5,680 nt of DNA, from positions 1 to 5,680 of the forward strand of contig JAAVYC010000111.1 in the NCBI GenBank assembly GCA_022790905.1, read 5' to 3'. A model generated the notes under the pieces. That model did not search any database and was not told the DNA's origin. It worked only from the letters and a program-made list of their open reading frames with translations. Source of the stretch: Lachnospiraceae bacterium. GTDB lineage: Bacteria > Bacillota > Clostridia > Lachnospirales > Lachnospiraceae. A program made the position numbers and the translations under genes. Within the stretch, counting starts at the first letter, position 1, and each line of letters begins with the position of its first letter. Shown piece by piece: positions 1 to 5,680 of this stretch.

Positions 1-104
1 AGTCACCTCCACCGGCCGTTAGCCGGCATCCTGCCCTGTGAAGCCCGGACTTTCCTCACCTGCGGTCTTTCGACACTTGCAGCCGCGATCATCCGCCCTA
101 CTTA
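1..104 (-). ncRNA. rnpB: RNase P RNA, 5' portion (truncated by window edge)
   Basis: This is the catalytic RNA of ribonuclease P, which removes 5' leaders from precursor tRNAs together with the RnpA protein. Read on the minus strand, the universally conserved CR-I/P4 strand GAGGAAAGUCC lies at 57-47. It is followed by GGGCUUCACAGGGCAGG (49-30 region), close to the E. coli type A RNA, and then a P8-like hairpin with CCGG/CCGG arms at 26-12. Upstream, CUGC and GCAG arms enclosing a GUC-GAAA-GAC hairpin fit P3. The segment GGAGGUGACU at the window edge would be the start of P9. Only about a quarter of a typical 350-400 nt RNA is present; the 3' part lies outside. The exact 5' end is uncertain (about 103-108). 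The type A look fits Clostridia rather than Bacilli. Identity is very secure; the boundary is approximate. Confidence 0.95.
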
Positions 105-114
105 TTTTGTCATT

Positions 115-142
115 TTTATAAAAAATACACGTTTTTTTGCAT
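115..142 (-). promoter_or_regulatory. Candidate rnpB promoter in AT-rich gap
   Basis: The 38 or so bases between the stop codon at 143-145 and the rnpB 5' end are strongly AT-rich. On the minus strand TATAAA (120-115) is a good -10 candidate, and would place initiation near 107-108, a few bases before the first recognisable rnpB bases. The -35 region is poor: ATGCAA (142-137), at 16 bp spacing, matches TTGACA at three of six positions and lies next to the kinase stop codon. A-tracts at 138-132 (on the minus strand) could act as an UP element. The inference rests on position and the -10 only. Confidence 0.35.
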
Positions 143-1801
143 TTACACATCCAGACAGCTTCCGCCGATAAATTCCCTCAAAATAGAATTTTTAGGGATA
201 TCCTCCGTCGGCACTGGAAGAAAGTAATCCAAGAATTTTAAAAGTCTCTTTGCCTCTAAATATTCCGGACAATCCTTTCTGATATAGCAAAGCTGCGGCT
301 GTGCATAGGCCTTTAACACCGAGAGTTCATAGATCAAAGCGGAATTAAACATCGCATCTGCTTCTTCCTGAAATGGGAAAATATGTTTTTCTTCCCCTCT
401 CCTAACCGAAGGCCACATCGCAATGGTTTCTTGCGCATTGGTGCCGCGTGTTCTCGAATCTCGGACAATCCTGCGAAGCAGTCTCGCATCTGTCGTCGGA
501 AGATGGTTGTGCTCGTCAATATTGAGCTGTGTCAAAGCACTGATATAAATTTTAAATTTACTCTCTTTTGGAAGGGAATACGATAGCTTGTCGTTTAATC
601 CGTGAATCCCTTCAATGACGAGAATATCATCTGCACCAAGCTGCAAAAAGTTTCCTTTGTATTCCCTTTTTCCCGCCTTAAAATTAAAGGTTGGAATCTC
701 AACGCGCTCCCCCTTAAACAGTCTCGTCATATCCTGATTAAACTGTTCAATATCCAATGCCTCTAGACACTCAAAATCATAGTCACCATTTTCATCCCGC
801 GGAGTCTTATCGCGGTCCACATAATAGTTATCCAATCCAATCGGATGCGGTTTCAACCCTTGAGCCATCAATTGTGTGGAGAGACGATAGGAAAACGTCG
901 TCTTTCCTGAGGAAGAAGGTCCCGCAATCATAACAAATTTTTTATCTTTTTTATCTGCGATCTCTTCTGCTAACTGCCCAATTTTTTTCTCCATCAGCGC
1001 TTCTTGAACCATAATCATTTCCTGGATTTTTCCGCTGGCGATGGCGTCATTCAGGGCACCTACAGTGTCGATATTGAGCATCTCTCCCCATTTTTCAGAC
1101 TCCTGAAGTGTCTGATACAATTTATAAGAAGGATGAAATTCTGCCACAACTTTTGTATTCTCATTTGGAAACAAGAGCATAATGCCCTCGTCAAAGGCAA
1201 TCAAATCAAAATATTTTAAATATCCGGTAGACGGAACCATATAGCCATAAAAATAGTCAATATAACCATCCAGGTCATAGACATTGACTCTCGAACTGAT
1301 ACGGTACCCGAACAGTCTTTCCTTATTATGCATTCCCCGCTTTGCAAACAGTTCAATCGCTTCATCTGTCTTAAGGCTCTTCTTTTCAATGATCAGATCC
1401 TCATCCACGAGACGCATCATCTCAATCTTTATCGGGAGCACCATCTCACTGACTGGTCTCTCATTTCCTTTCAGTGTACAGTAATATCCCTGTCCTAGAG
1501 AATGCCGCATCCGTACACTCACTCCCTCGCTTCCATAGAGGGAATCTACCGCCTTTTGCAAAAGCAGCGATACGCATCTGCGGTAAGTCTTTCTTCCAAT
1601 CTCCTGCTTTGCTGTTAGAAATTCCAATTTGCCATCTCTTTTTGGACTCTTGTGTAGCTCCTGCAATTTCTCATTGAAAAGAGCTAAGAGAATATCATCC
1701 TCAAATTGCTCCTGATAATCCTTTGCAATCTCTTGATATGTAGTCCCAAACGGATATTCCCTGACCTTACCTGCCACTTCAATCTTTACCATTTTTTCCA
1801 T
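143..1801 (-). CDS. TGS-domain nucleoside (uridine) kinase-like protein
   Basis: Composite 552-residue protein. Residues about 5-62 resemble a TGS domain, the small beta-grasp module of ThrRS, Obg and SpoT. Residues about 65-230 resemble the second additional (editing-like) domain of threonyl-tRNA synthetase, including RHSLGQGYYC at 99-108. Residues about 285-525 are a P-loop kinase of the uridine kinase/phosphoribulokinase family: Walker A GPSSSGKT (294-301), DNYY (324-327), the Walker B-like strand ILVIEGIHGL (393-402), and an Arg-rich segment at 440-452 that fits the lid. By homology it should phosphorylate a nucleoside such as uridine using a nucleoside triphosphate, in the cytosol. Canonical Udk is only about 210 residues, so substrate and the role of the N-terminal half are uncertain; I give no gene symbol. 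No signal peptide or membrane segment is apparent. The start at 1801 is preferred over the Met at codon 4 because of its ribosome binding site. It is the last protein gene of the likely operon, 15 bases after the Nif3-like gene. Ends with TAA. Confidence 0.88.
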   Translation of the reverse strand: MEKMVKIEVAGKVREYPFGTTYQEIAKDYQEQFEDDILLALFNEKLQELHKSPKRDGKLEFLTAKQEIGRKTYRRCVSLLLQKAVDSLYGSEGVSVRMRHSLGQGYYCTLKGNERPVSEMVLPIKIEMMRLVDEDLIIEKKSLKTDEAIELFAKRGMHNKERLFGYRISSRVNVYDLDGYIDYFYGYMVPSTGYLKYFDLIAFDEGIMLLFPNENTKVVAEFHPSYKLYQTLQESEKWGEMLNIDTVGALNDAIASGKIQEMIMVQEALMEKKIGQLAEEIADKKDKKFVMIAGPSSSGKTTFSYRLSTQLMAQGLKPHPIGLDNYYVDRDKTPRDENGDYDFECLEALDIEQFNQDMTRLFKGERVEIPTFNFKAGKREYKGNFLQLGADDILVIEGIHGLNDKLSYSLPKESKFKIYISALTQLNIDEHNHLPTTDARLLRRIVRDSRTRGTNAQETIAMWPSVRRGEEKHIFPFQEEADAMFNSALIYELSVLKAYAQPQLCYIRKDCPEYLEAKRLLKFLDYFLPVPTEDIPKNSILREFIGGSCLDV

Positions 1802-1807
1802 AAAAAT

Positions 1808-1816
1808 CCCACCTTT
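1808..1816 (-). promoter_or_regulatory. Ribosome binding site deciding the kinase start
   Basis: On the minus strand AAAGGTGGG sits 6 bases before the ATG at 1801-1799; the AGGTGG core is 7 bases away. The alternative ATG at codon 4 (1792-1790) would be about 16 bases from the core, too far, so the first Met is the better start. The site fills the 15-base gap after the upstream TAA (1819-1817). Confidence 0.75.
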
Positions 1817-2599
1817 TTATATAATCTGGAATGGGAATGTCAGAGGCTGTATCTCCACTTCTAACTCCGGCGCTTCCCTCTTTAAATACTGCTCCATATA
1901 AGATATAAAAATATGCTCTACACCATAGTGTCCCGCATCGATCACTGCCATCCCCTGCGCCACCGCATCGATTCCCTCGTGATGGTCAATATCTCCAGTC
2001 ACTAAAACATCCACTCCCGCTTCCAGTGCTTTTCCTATCACACTCTTACCGGACCCTGGCGAGACTGCTGCTGTAGATACTCTCTTTTCCAGCTTTCCAA
2101 ATACCTTGGCATTTTCTAGCGCAAACGCCTCCTTTACGGTCTCACAAAATGTGCCAAGAGACAATTCTTTTTCCAGTTTTCCATACCTTCCAATGCCCTC
2201 CACTCCATCTTTCGACTCAAAAGTTGGCTCCAATACTGACATTTCCCGCAATCCTAGATACTGTGCTGCTAAATCTGCCATTCCCTTTACATCGAAATTG
2301 GTGTGCATCGCGTAATAGGCGATATCCTCTCGTATGAGACGCATCACTCTTTTTCCTATAAAATCCTGCGATGTAACTTTTTTCATTCCCTTAAAAATCA
2401 TTGGATGATGTGTCAGCAACATATCGGCTTTTGCTGCGATTGCTTCGTCAATCGCCCGATCTTCTGCGTCCAAAGCAATATAGATTTTCTTGACTTCCTT
2501 GTCTTCTCTTCCGACTAAAAGTCCCACATTATCCCAATCACAGGCATATTCTACCGGAGACTGACACTCCAACAGTTCCATGACTTTTTTGCAATCCAT
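1817..2599 (-). CDS. Nif3-like dinuclear metal center protein
   Basis: 260-residue member of the Nif3/YbgI/YqfO family, toroidal hexamers with a two-metal site in each subunit. Databases often label them GTP cyclohydrolase I type 2, but the physiological substrate is unsettled. The metal ligands known from the E. coli YbgI structure have clear counterparts: H64 and H65 in LLTHHPMIF, D103 in MHTNFD, and H224 and E228 in DAGHYGVE. The N-terminal signature WDNVGLLVG is at 22-30. This is the short form, lacking the roughly 100-residue PII-like insertion found in B. subtilis YqfO. TGDIDHH (201-207) lies where many relatives have TGDxxYH. No export signal is seen, so it should be cytosolic. AGGAG (2609-2605) lies 5 bases before the ATG, inside the 13-base gap after trmK. 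The trmK-Nif3 pairing is conserved in Firmicutes (yqfN-yqfO in B. subtilis), which supports the call. Family assignment is secure; biochemical activity is not. Confidence 0.93.
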   Translation of the reverse strand: MDCKKVMELLECQSPVEYACDWDNVGLLVGREDKEVKKIYIALDAEDRAIDEAIAAKADMLLTHHPMIFKGMKKVTSQDFIGKRVMRLIREDIAYYAMHTNFDVKGMADLAAQYLGLREMSVLEPTFESKDGVEGIGRYGKLEKELSLGTFCETVKEAFALENAKVFGKLEKRVSTAAVSPGSGKSVIGKALEAGVDVLVTGDIDHHEGIDAVAQGMAVIDAGHYGVEHIFISYMEQYLKREAPELEVEIQPLTFPFQII

Positions 2600-2612
2600 A
2601 CTCTCTCCTGTT

Positions 2613-3341
2613 CTATCTCTCCGTTTTTTCCACTGCCTCTTTTGTCAGATCTGCTTTTCTCTCTATCTGAGCGATCCTCTTTTTAACACCCGGATTTTCC
2701 GGAAGAGCGGACAGCTCCTTTAACAAATTCTGATACAATTCTCCCTGCTTTTTCAAAAATTCTTTTAAGATCGGATGCTTGCCGTCTAATAGATATGCTC
2801 CATAGAGGTATTCTATGTCTTTTGCATCTTCATACAGATTTTTCTGTCTCACTTTTTCGGAAAAATACATGGAAATACGCATCATAGGATAATATTTGCC
2901 ATCCTCCTCGACCATATCTTCCTCTAAAATTTTCCATCCATCACCGATCAGATTTCGGCGAAGCTGTTCTTGTTCCGACTGGGGCTGTAGAATAATCTCC
3001 TTTGCACCCTCAAAAACCAATCTGCTCTGGCTCAAAATCCGATACATCAACCCGCCGCCCATTCCGGCGAGAACAAATACATCTGCTTCCCCAGATCTGA
3101 TATTTTTTGCCCCATCAGAAAGTCTTATTTCTATGTAATCGCTCAGACCATATCTTTCAATATGCTCTTTTGCACGAAACAGTGGACCCTCTTTGATATC
3201 GGCTGCAATCGCCTTCTTGATTCTTCCATTTTGTATCAGATAGATTGGAATATAGCCGTGATCCGTTCCAATATCTGCAAGGACCCCTTCCTGCGTAATC
3301 AGATCTGCAACTGCCTGTAAACGTCTCGATAATTGTATCAT
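2613..3341 (-). CDS. trmK: tRNA (adenine-22-N1)-methyltransferase TrmK
   Basis: 242-residue SAM-dependent methyltransferase of the TrmK (YqfN) family, which makes m1A at position 22 in the D-loop region of certain bacterial tRNAs. A Rossmann fold occupies about residues 1-160: motif I LADIGTDHGY (21-30, SAM-binding loop), an acidic residue ending beta-2 in AADI (46-49), LSDGAKN (74-80), the family motif GMGGGLM (93-99) and LQPQ (118-121). The remaining third (about 165-240) is Lys/Glu-rich and predicted helical, matching the C-terminal coiled-coil domain thought to help bind tRNA. Length is normal for the family (about 230-245). The ATG is one base after the rpoD stop (TAA-A-ATG) and has only a weak ribosome binding site, so translation is probably coupled to rpoD. 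It is followed after 13 bases by the Nif3-like gene, as in other Firmicutes. The stop is TAG. Confidence 0.94.
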   Translation of the reverse strand: MIQLSRRLQAVADLITQEGVLADIGTDHGYIPIYLIQNGRIKKAIAADIKEGPLFRAKEHIERYGLSDYIEIRLSDGAKNIRSGEADVFVLAGMGGGLMYRILSQSRLVFEGAKEIILQPQSEQEQLRRNLIGDGWKILEEDMVEEDGKYYPMMRISMYFSEKVRQKNLYEDAKDIEYLYGAYLLDGKHPILKEFLKKQGELYQNLLKELSALPENPGVKKRIAQIERKADLTKEAVEKTER

Positions 3342-3342
3342 T

Positions 3343-4479
3343 TTATTCCAAATAATCCTTTAACTTTCTACTTCTGCTCGGATGGCGAAGTTTTCTTAGA
3401 GCTTTCGCCTCAATCTGACGGATTCGCTCCCGTGTGACGTTGAACTCTTTTCCAACTTCCTCTAAAGTTCTCGCCCTTCCGTCTTCTAATCCAAACCGAA
3501 GCGTCAAAACCTTCTGTTCCCGTTCCGTCAGCGTTCCCAACACTTCCTCTAACTGCTCTTTTAAAAGCGTAAACGCTGCGGCGTCTGCCGGAACCGGCAC
3601 ATTATCGTCCTGTATGAAATCGCCCAAATGACTGTCTTCCTCTTCCCCGATCGGAGTCTCTAAAGATACCGGTTCCTGAGAGATCTTTAAAATCTCACGG
3701 ACACGATCCACCGGCATGTCCATCTCTTCCGCAATCTCTTCCGGTGTCGGTTCACGCCCTAATTCCTGTAAGAGCTGCCTTGAGACACGGATTAATTTAT
3801 TGATTGTCTCAACCATGTGAACCGGAATACGAATCGTACGCGCCTGATCCGCAATCGCCCTTGTGATCGCCTGGCGAATCCACCATGTAGCATACGTAGA
3901 AAATTTATATCCTTTGCGGTAATCGAATTTCTCTACCGCTTTAATCAGTCCGAGATTTCCTTCCTGTATCAGGTCTAAAAACAACATACCTCTGCCGACA
4001 TAACGTTTTGCAATCGATACGACAAGACGAAGATTTGCCTCTGCAAGGCGCTTTTTCGCTTCCTGATCTCCTAACTCCATTCTCTTTGCCAGCTCGATTT
4101 CTTCTTCCGCACTCAAAAGCGGCACTTTACCGATCTCTTTTAAATACATGCGAACCGGATCTTCAATGGAGACTCCATCCGGCACGGACAGATCGATCTT
4201 TTCAACCTCGACTTCTTCCTCTTCCTCTAAAATAATGTCGTCATCTACCACATCGTCATCATCTGTAATACGAAGGACATCGATATTGCTCGTTTCTAGA
4301 AAATCCAGAATTTTTTCAAATTTTTCGGCATCAAGTTCCATATCCTGGAAAAAATCATTGATCTCCTGATACTCCAGAATATTTTTCTTTTTCTTTGCAA
4401 GCGCTAAAAGTTCCTCTAGCTTTGCTGCAAATTTTTCTTCTTTTCCGTTTTTTTCTACGTTTTCGGTTTTTTCTGCCAT
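3343..4479 (-). CDS. rpoD: Primary (housekeeping) RNA polymerase sigma factor, sigma-70/SigA
   Basis: 378-residue group 1 sigma factor that directs RNA polymerase to -10/-35 promoters. Residues about 12-65 are a region 1.1-like helical segment, followed by a very acidic linker (73-93). Region 1.2 begins at DPVRMYLKEIG (107-117). Region 2 spans about 143-220: core-binding 2.1/2.2 with LFLDLIQEGN (166-175), and 2.3/2.4 with YKFSTYATWWIRQAI (191-205), which melt and read the -10 element. Region 3 follows (about 222-295), with the 3.2 linker around 283-295. Region 4 (about 306-375) ends in the -35-reading helix-turn-helix TLEEVGKEFNVTRERIRQIE (338-357). The large non-conserved insert of E. coli RpoD is absent, giving the SigA-like size usual in Firmicutes. 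All conserved regions are intact. A strong ribosome binding site lies within the end of dnaG, one base separates the two genes, and trmK follows after one base. Such tight linkage to dnaG is the classic macromolecular synthesis operon. Identity is secure. Confidence 0.98.
   Translation of the reverse strand: MAEKTENVEKNGKEEKFAAKLEELLALAKKKKNILEYQEINDFFQDMELDAEKFEKILDFLETSNIDVLRITDDDDVVDDDIILEEEEEVEVEKIDLSVPDGVSIEDPVRMYLKEIGKVPLLSAEEEIELAKRMELGDQEAKKRLAEANLRLVVSIAKRYVGRGMLFLDLIQEGNLGLIKAVEKFDYRKGYKFSTYATWWIRQAITRAIADQARTIRIPVHMVETINKLIRVSRQLLQELGREPTPEEIAEEMDMPVDRVREILKISQEPVSLETPIGEEEDSHLGDFIQDDNVPVPADAAAFTLLKEQLEEVLGTLTEREQKVLTLRFGLEDGRARTLEEVGKEFNVTRERIRQIEAKALRKLRHPSRSRKLKDYLE
3347..3361 (-). 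promoter_or_regulatory. Weak/atypical ribosome binding region of trmK
   Basis: Two partial Shine-Dalgarno matches lie inside the last codons of rpoD. AAAGGA (3361-3356) is 14 bases from the trmK ATG, too far for normal use. A bare GGA (3349-3347) is correctly spaced at 5 bases but minimal. The other visible starts in this cluster have 5-6 base matches at 5-7 bases. The rpoD stop is one base from the ATG, so re-initiation by ribosomes finishing rpoD is the likely mode. This is an inference from spacing. Confidence 0.4.
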
Positions 4480-4480
4480 T

Positions 4481-5680
4481 TTAATATCCTCTCTCGTCTT
4501 TATTCTGCTCCTTATCGATAGAAATATGCACTGTTTTCAACGACTCCAGCCGCTTTTTATCTTCTATGATCTTTTGCAATCCCGCCATATCTGTTGGTTC
4601 TACAGTCTTCGTCCGATGTGCAATGCTGTTTTGCTTGATGCGCAATATCGTCTCTTTTATCGCTTTTTGTCTGTCGAATTCTGTCTCTACGTCCTCAATC
4701 TTTGCATTGAACAGCGCAGCAATCTCTTTTTGTTCCTCTTCTTCAAAAAAATTGACGATTTTCGCCGGATTGACGCTCCCATCCTGGCGATACTGTTCAA
4801 AGAGAATCTTTGCCACTTTCCTGTAAAGATCTTCTGTAAAATCCTCTGGCCCAATCAGACCATCGATCTGCGCAAATAACTCTATCTTCTCAATCAGCCA
4901 TGTCAACAACAGTTTTTGTGACTGTCTCATGCCATCTTCTTTTTTTGTTTTCTCTCTTTTGGGGATTCGCTTTAACTCATCTCTCGCTACAAGTCCCGCC
5001 TGTGTTCCAAAATAAAGAACTAACTTTCTCAGATTCTCAAAACCCATATGATATTTTTCTGCAATCGCCTCAATGTAATTATCCCTCTCCAACTCTCCAT
5101 CAAACTGCAAAATCTTTTTTGCCACTTCATTTCCAAATGCAGTCTTGCCCGCAGGATCTTTTAAATCATACTCTTCTGAGAGCAAACGTATCTCAAATAA
5201 AAAGCTGTTTTCTGCCTGCTGAATCCTCTCCTCATATGCTTTGGCTCCAAGTGCTTTGATAAATTCATCCGGGTCCTTATAAGGGCTCATATTGACAACT
5301 TTTGCCGCAATTCCGGCCTCTTTTAAAATTGGAATCGCACGTTTGGCCGCCCGTACTCCTGCCCCATCGCTGTCAAACGTCAGGTATACTTCCTTGGTAT
5401 ACCGCTTTAACAGATTGGCATGTCCCGGTGTAAACGCCGTTCCAAGCGCCGCAACAGCATTGTCAAATCCTGCCTGATGTAAAGCGATTACATCCATGTA
5501 CCCCTCACAGAGCAGAATCTGTCTCATTTTAGTTGTCCTTGCAAGATGTAATCCGTATAAGCTCCTGCTCTTATCAAAAATCATAGTCTCCGGGGAATTC
5601 AAATACTTTGGCTCTCCTTCGCCCATCACACGGCCTCCAAAACCAATGACTTTCCCACGGGCGTCCATAATCGGGAACAT
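4481..5680 (-). CDS. dnaG: DNA primase DnaG, C-terminal two thirds (5' end outside window)
   Basis: DnaG makes the RNA primers for Okazaki fragments and for replication restart, working with the DnaB-type helicase at the fork. The reading frame runs open to the window edge. The Met at 5680-5678 is internal, in the conserved FPIMD...GFGGR segment (2-17) of the catalytic core. From alignment of catalytic residues with E. coli DnaG, about 200 residues are missing, including the zinc-binding domain. Numbering from the visible part, the TOPRIM metal-binding motifs are CEGYMDV (58-64; catalytic Glu 59) and TFDSDGAG (101-108; Asp 103 and 105), with ALGTAFT (78-84) and KDPDEFI (135-141) also typical. 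Residues about 150-240 complete the core. About 252-399 are the charged, helical C-terminal region that binds the replicative helicase and is poorly conserved between phyla. The frame is intact to TAA. The last codons carry the rpoD ribosome binding site, and rpoD starts one base after the stop. Identity is secure. Confidence 0.97.
   Translation of the reverse strand: MFPIMDARGKVIGFGGRVMGEGEPKYLNSPETMIFDKSRSLYGLHLARTTKMRQILLCEGYMDVIALHQAGFDNAVAALGTAFTPGHANLLKRYTKEVYLTFDSDGAGVRAAKRAIPILKEAGIAAKVVNMSPYKDPDEFIKALGAKAYEERIQQAENSFLFEIRLLSEEYDLKDPAGKTAFGNEVAKKILQFDGELERDNYIEAIAEKYHMGFENLRKLVLYFGTQAGLVARDELKRIPKREKTKKEDGMRQSQKLLLTWLIEKIELFAQIDGLIGPEDFTEDLYRKVAKILFEQYRQDGSVNPAKIVNFFEEEEQKEIAALFNAKIEDVETEFDRQKAIKETILRIKQNSIAHRTKTVEPTDMAGLQKIIEDKKRLESLKTVHISIDKEQNKDERGY
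4487..4492 (-). promoter_or_regulatory. Ribosome binding site of rpoD inside the dnaG 3' end
   Basis: On the minus strand AGAGGA, within a longer GAGAGAGGA run, is 7 bases from the rpoD ATG (4479-4477). It is encoded by the penultimate dnaG codons (Arg-Gly). The dnaG stop (4483-4481) lies between this site and the start codon, so a ribosome terminating dnaG is already on the rpoD initiation region. This supports the chosen rpoD start and coupled translation. Confidence 0.75.

Noticed and set aside
119..139. AT palindrome after the kinase stop (A6 and T7 runs around a 6-base centre) as an intrinsic terminator
   Set aside because: The stem would be only A-U pairs with no G-C content, too weak for a terminator hairpin. 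The base runs fit promoter-upstream A-tracts equally well.
2044..2064. P-loop-like string PGSGKS at residues 181-186 of the Nif3-like protein
   Set aside because: It lies where the family has its conserved Gly-Gly-Ser-Gly loop. The resemblance to Walker A is incidental, as no kinase or ATPase fold surrounds it.
4879..4906. Internal promoter within dnaG reading toward rpoD: TTGACA, 16 bases, TAGAGT on the minus strand
   Set aside because: The -35 is perfect but the -10 matches only four of six and the spacing is short. The bases are fully explained by the dnaG codons (Leu-Thr-Trp...), and one such match is expected by chance. Start-site mapping would settle it.
4900..5259. Open plus-strand frame of 119 codons opposite dnaG (also similar frames at 4526-4879 and 4566-4826)
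   Set aside because: Antisense to a well-conserved gene, Ser/Phe/Leu-rich composition typical of shadow frames, no recognisable domain and no convincing ribosome binding site.
5678..5680. ATG at the window edge as the start of dnaG
   Set aside because: It falls inside a conserved core segment. The zinc-binding domain and about 200 upstream residues expected of DnaG are missing, so the gene continues beyond the window.

Overview
The window looks like core chromosome of a Clostridia-type Firmicute, most likely Lachnospiraceae. This is inferred from four things: moderate-to-low G+C, AGGAG-type ribosome binding sites, the gene order dnaG - rpoD - trmK - Nif3-like, and a TGS-linked uridine kinase-like protein next to a type A-looking RNase P RNA. 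Bacilli carry type B RNase P RNA, which argues against them. No mobile element, CRISPR array, phage gene or sign of recent transfer is visible.

Every supported gene lies on the minus strand, so transcription runs from high to low coordinates. In that order: the C-terminal two thirds of DNA primase (dnaG, 5680-4481, cut by the window edge), the primary sigma factor (rpoD/sigA, 4479-3343), tRNA m1A22 methyltransferase (trmK, 3341-2613), a Nif3-family dinuclear metal protein (2599-1817), a TGS-domain nucleoside/uridine kinase-like protein (1801-143), and the 5' part of RNase P RNA (rnpB, about 104-1, cut by the window edge).

The five protein genes are packed with gaps of 1, 1, 13 and 15 bases, and no terminator-like hairpin was noticed in any gap, so they probably form one operon. 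It is the Gram-positive version of the macromolecular synthesis operon: replication priming and transcription initiation, followed by a tRNA-modification gene and two less well understood conserved genes. The first two junctions share the same arrangement, TAA-A-ATG, which suggests translational coupling. rnpB begins about 40 bases after the last stop codon, with no GC-rich terminator between. It probably has its own promoter in that AT-rich gap, but read-through from the operon cannot be excluded.

There is no gene-free stretch above 300 bases. I found no clearly undescribed system. The most interesting points are the composite TGS/ThrRS-like/kinase protein, the operon-to-rnpB junction, and the weak ribosome binding site of trmK.
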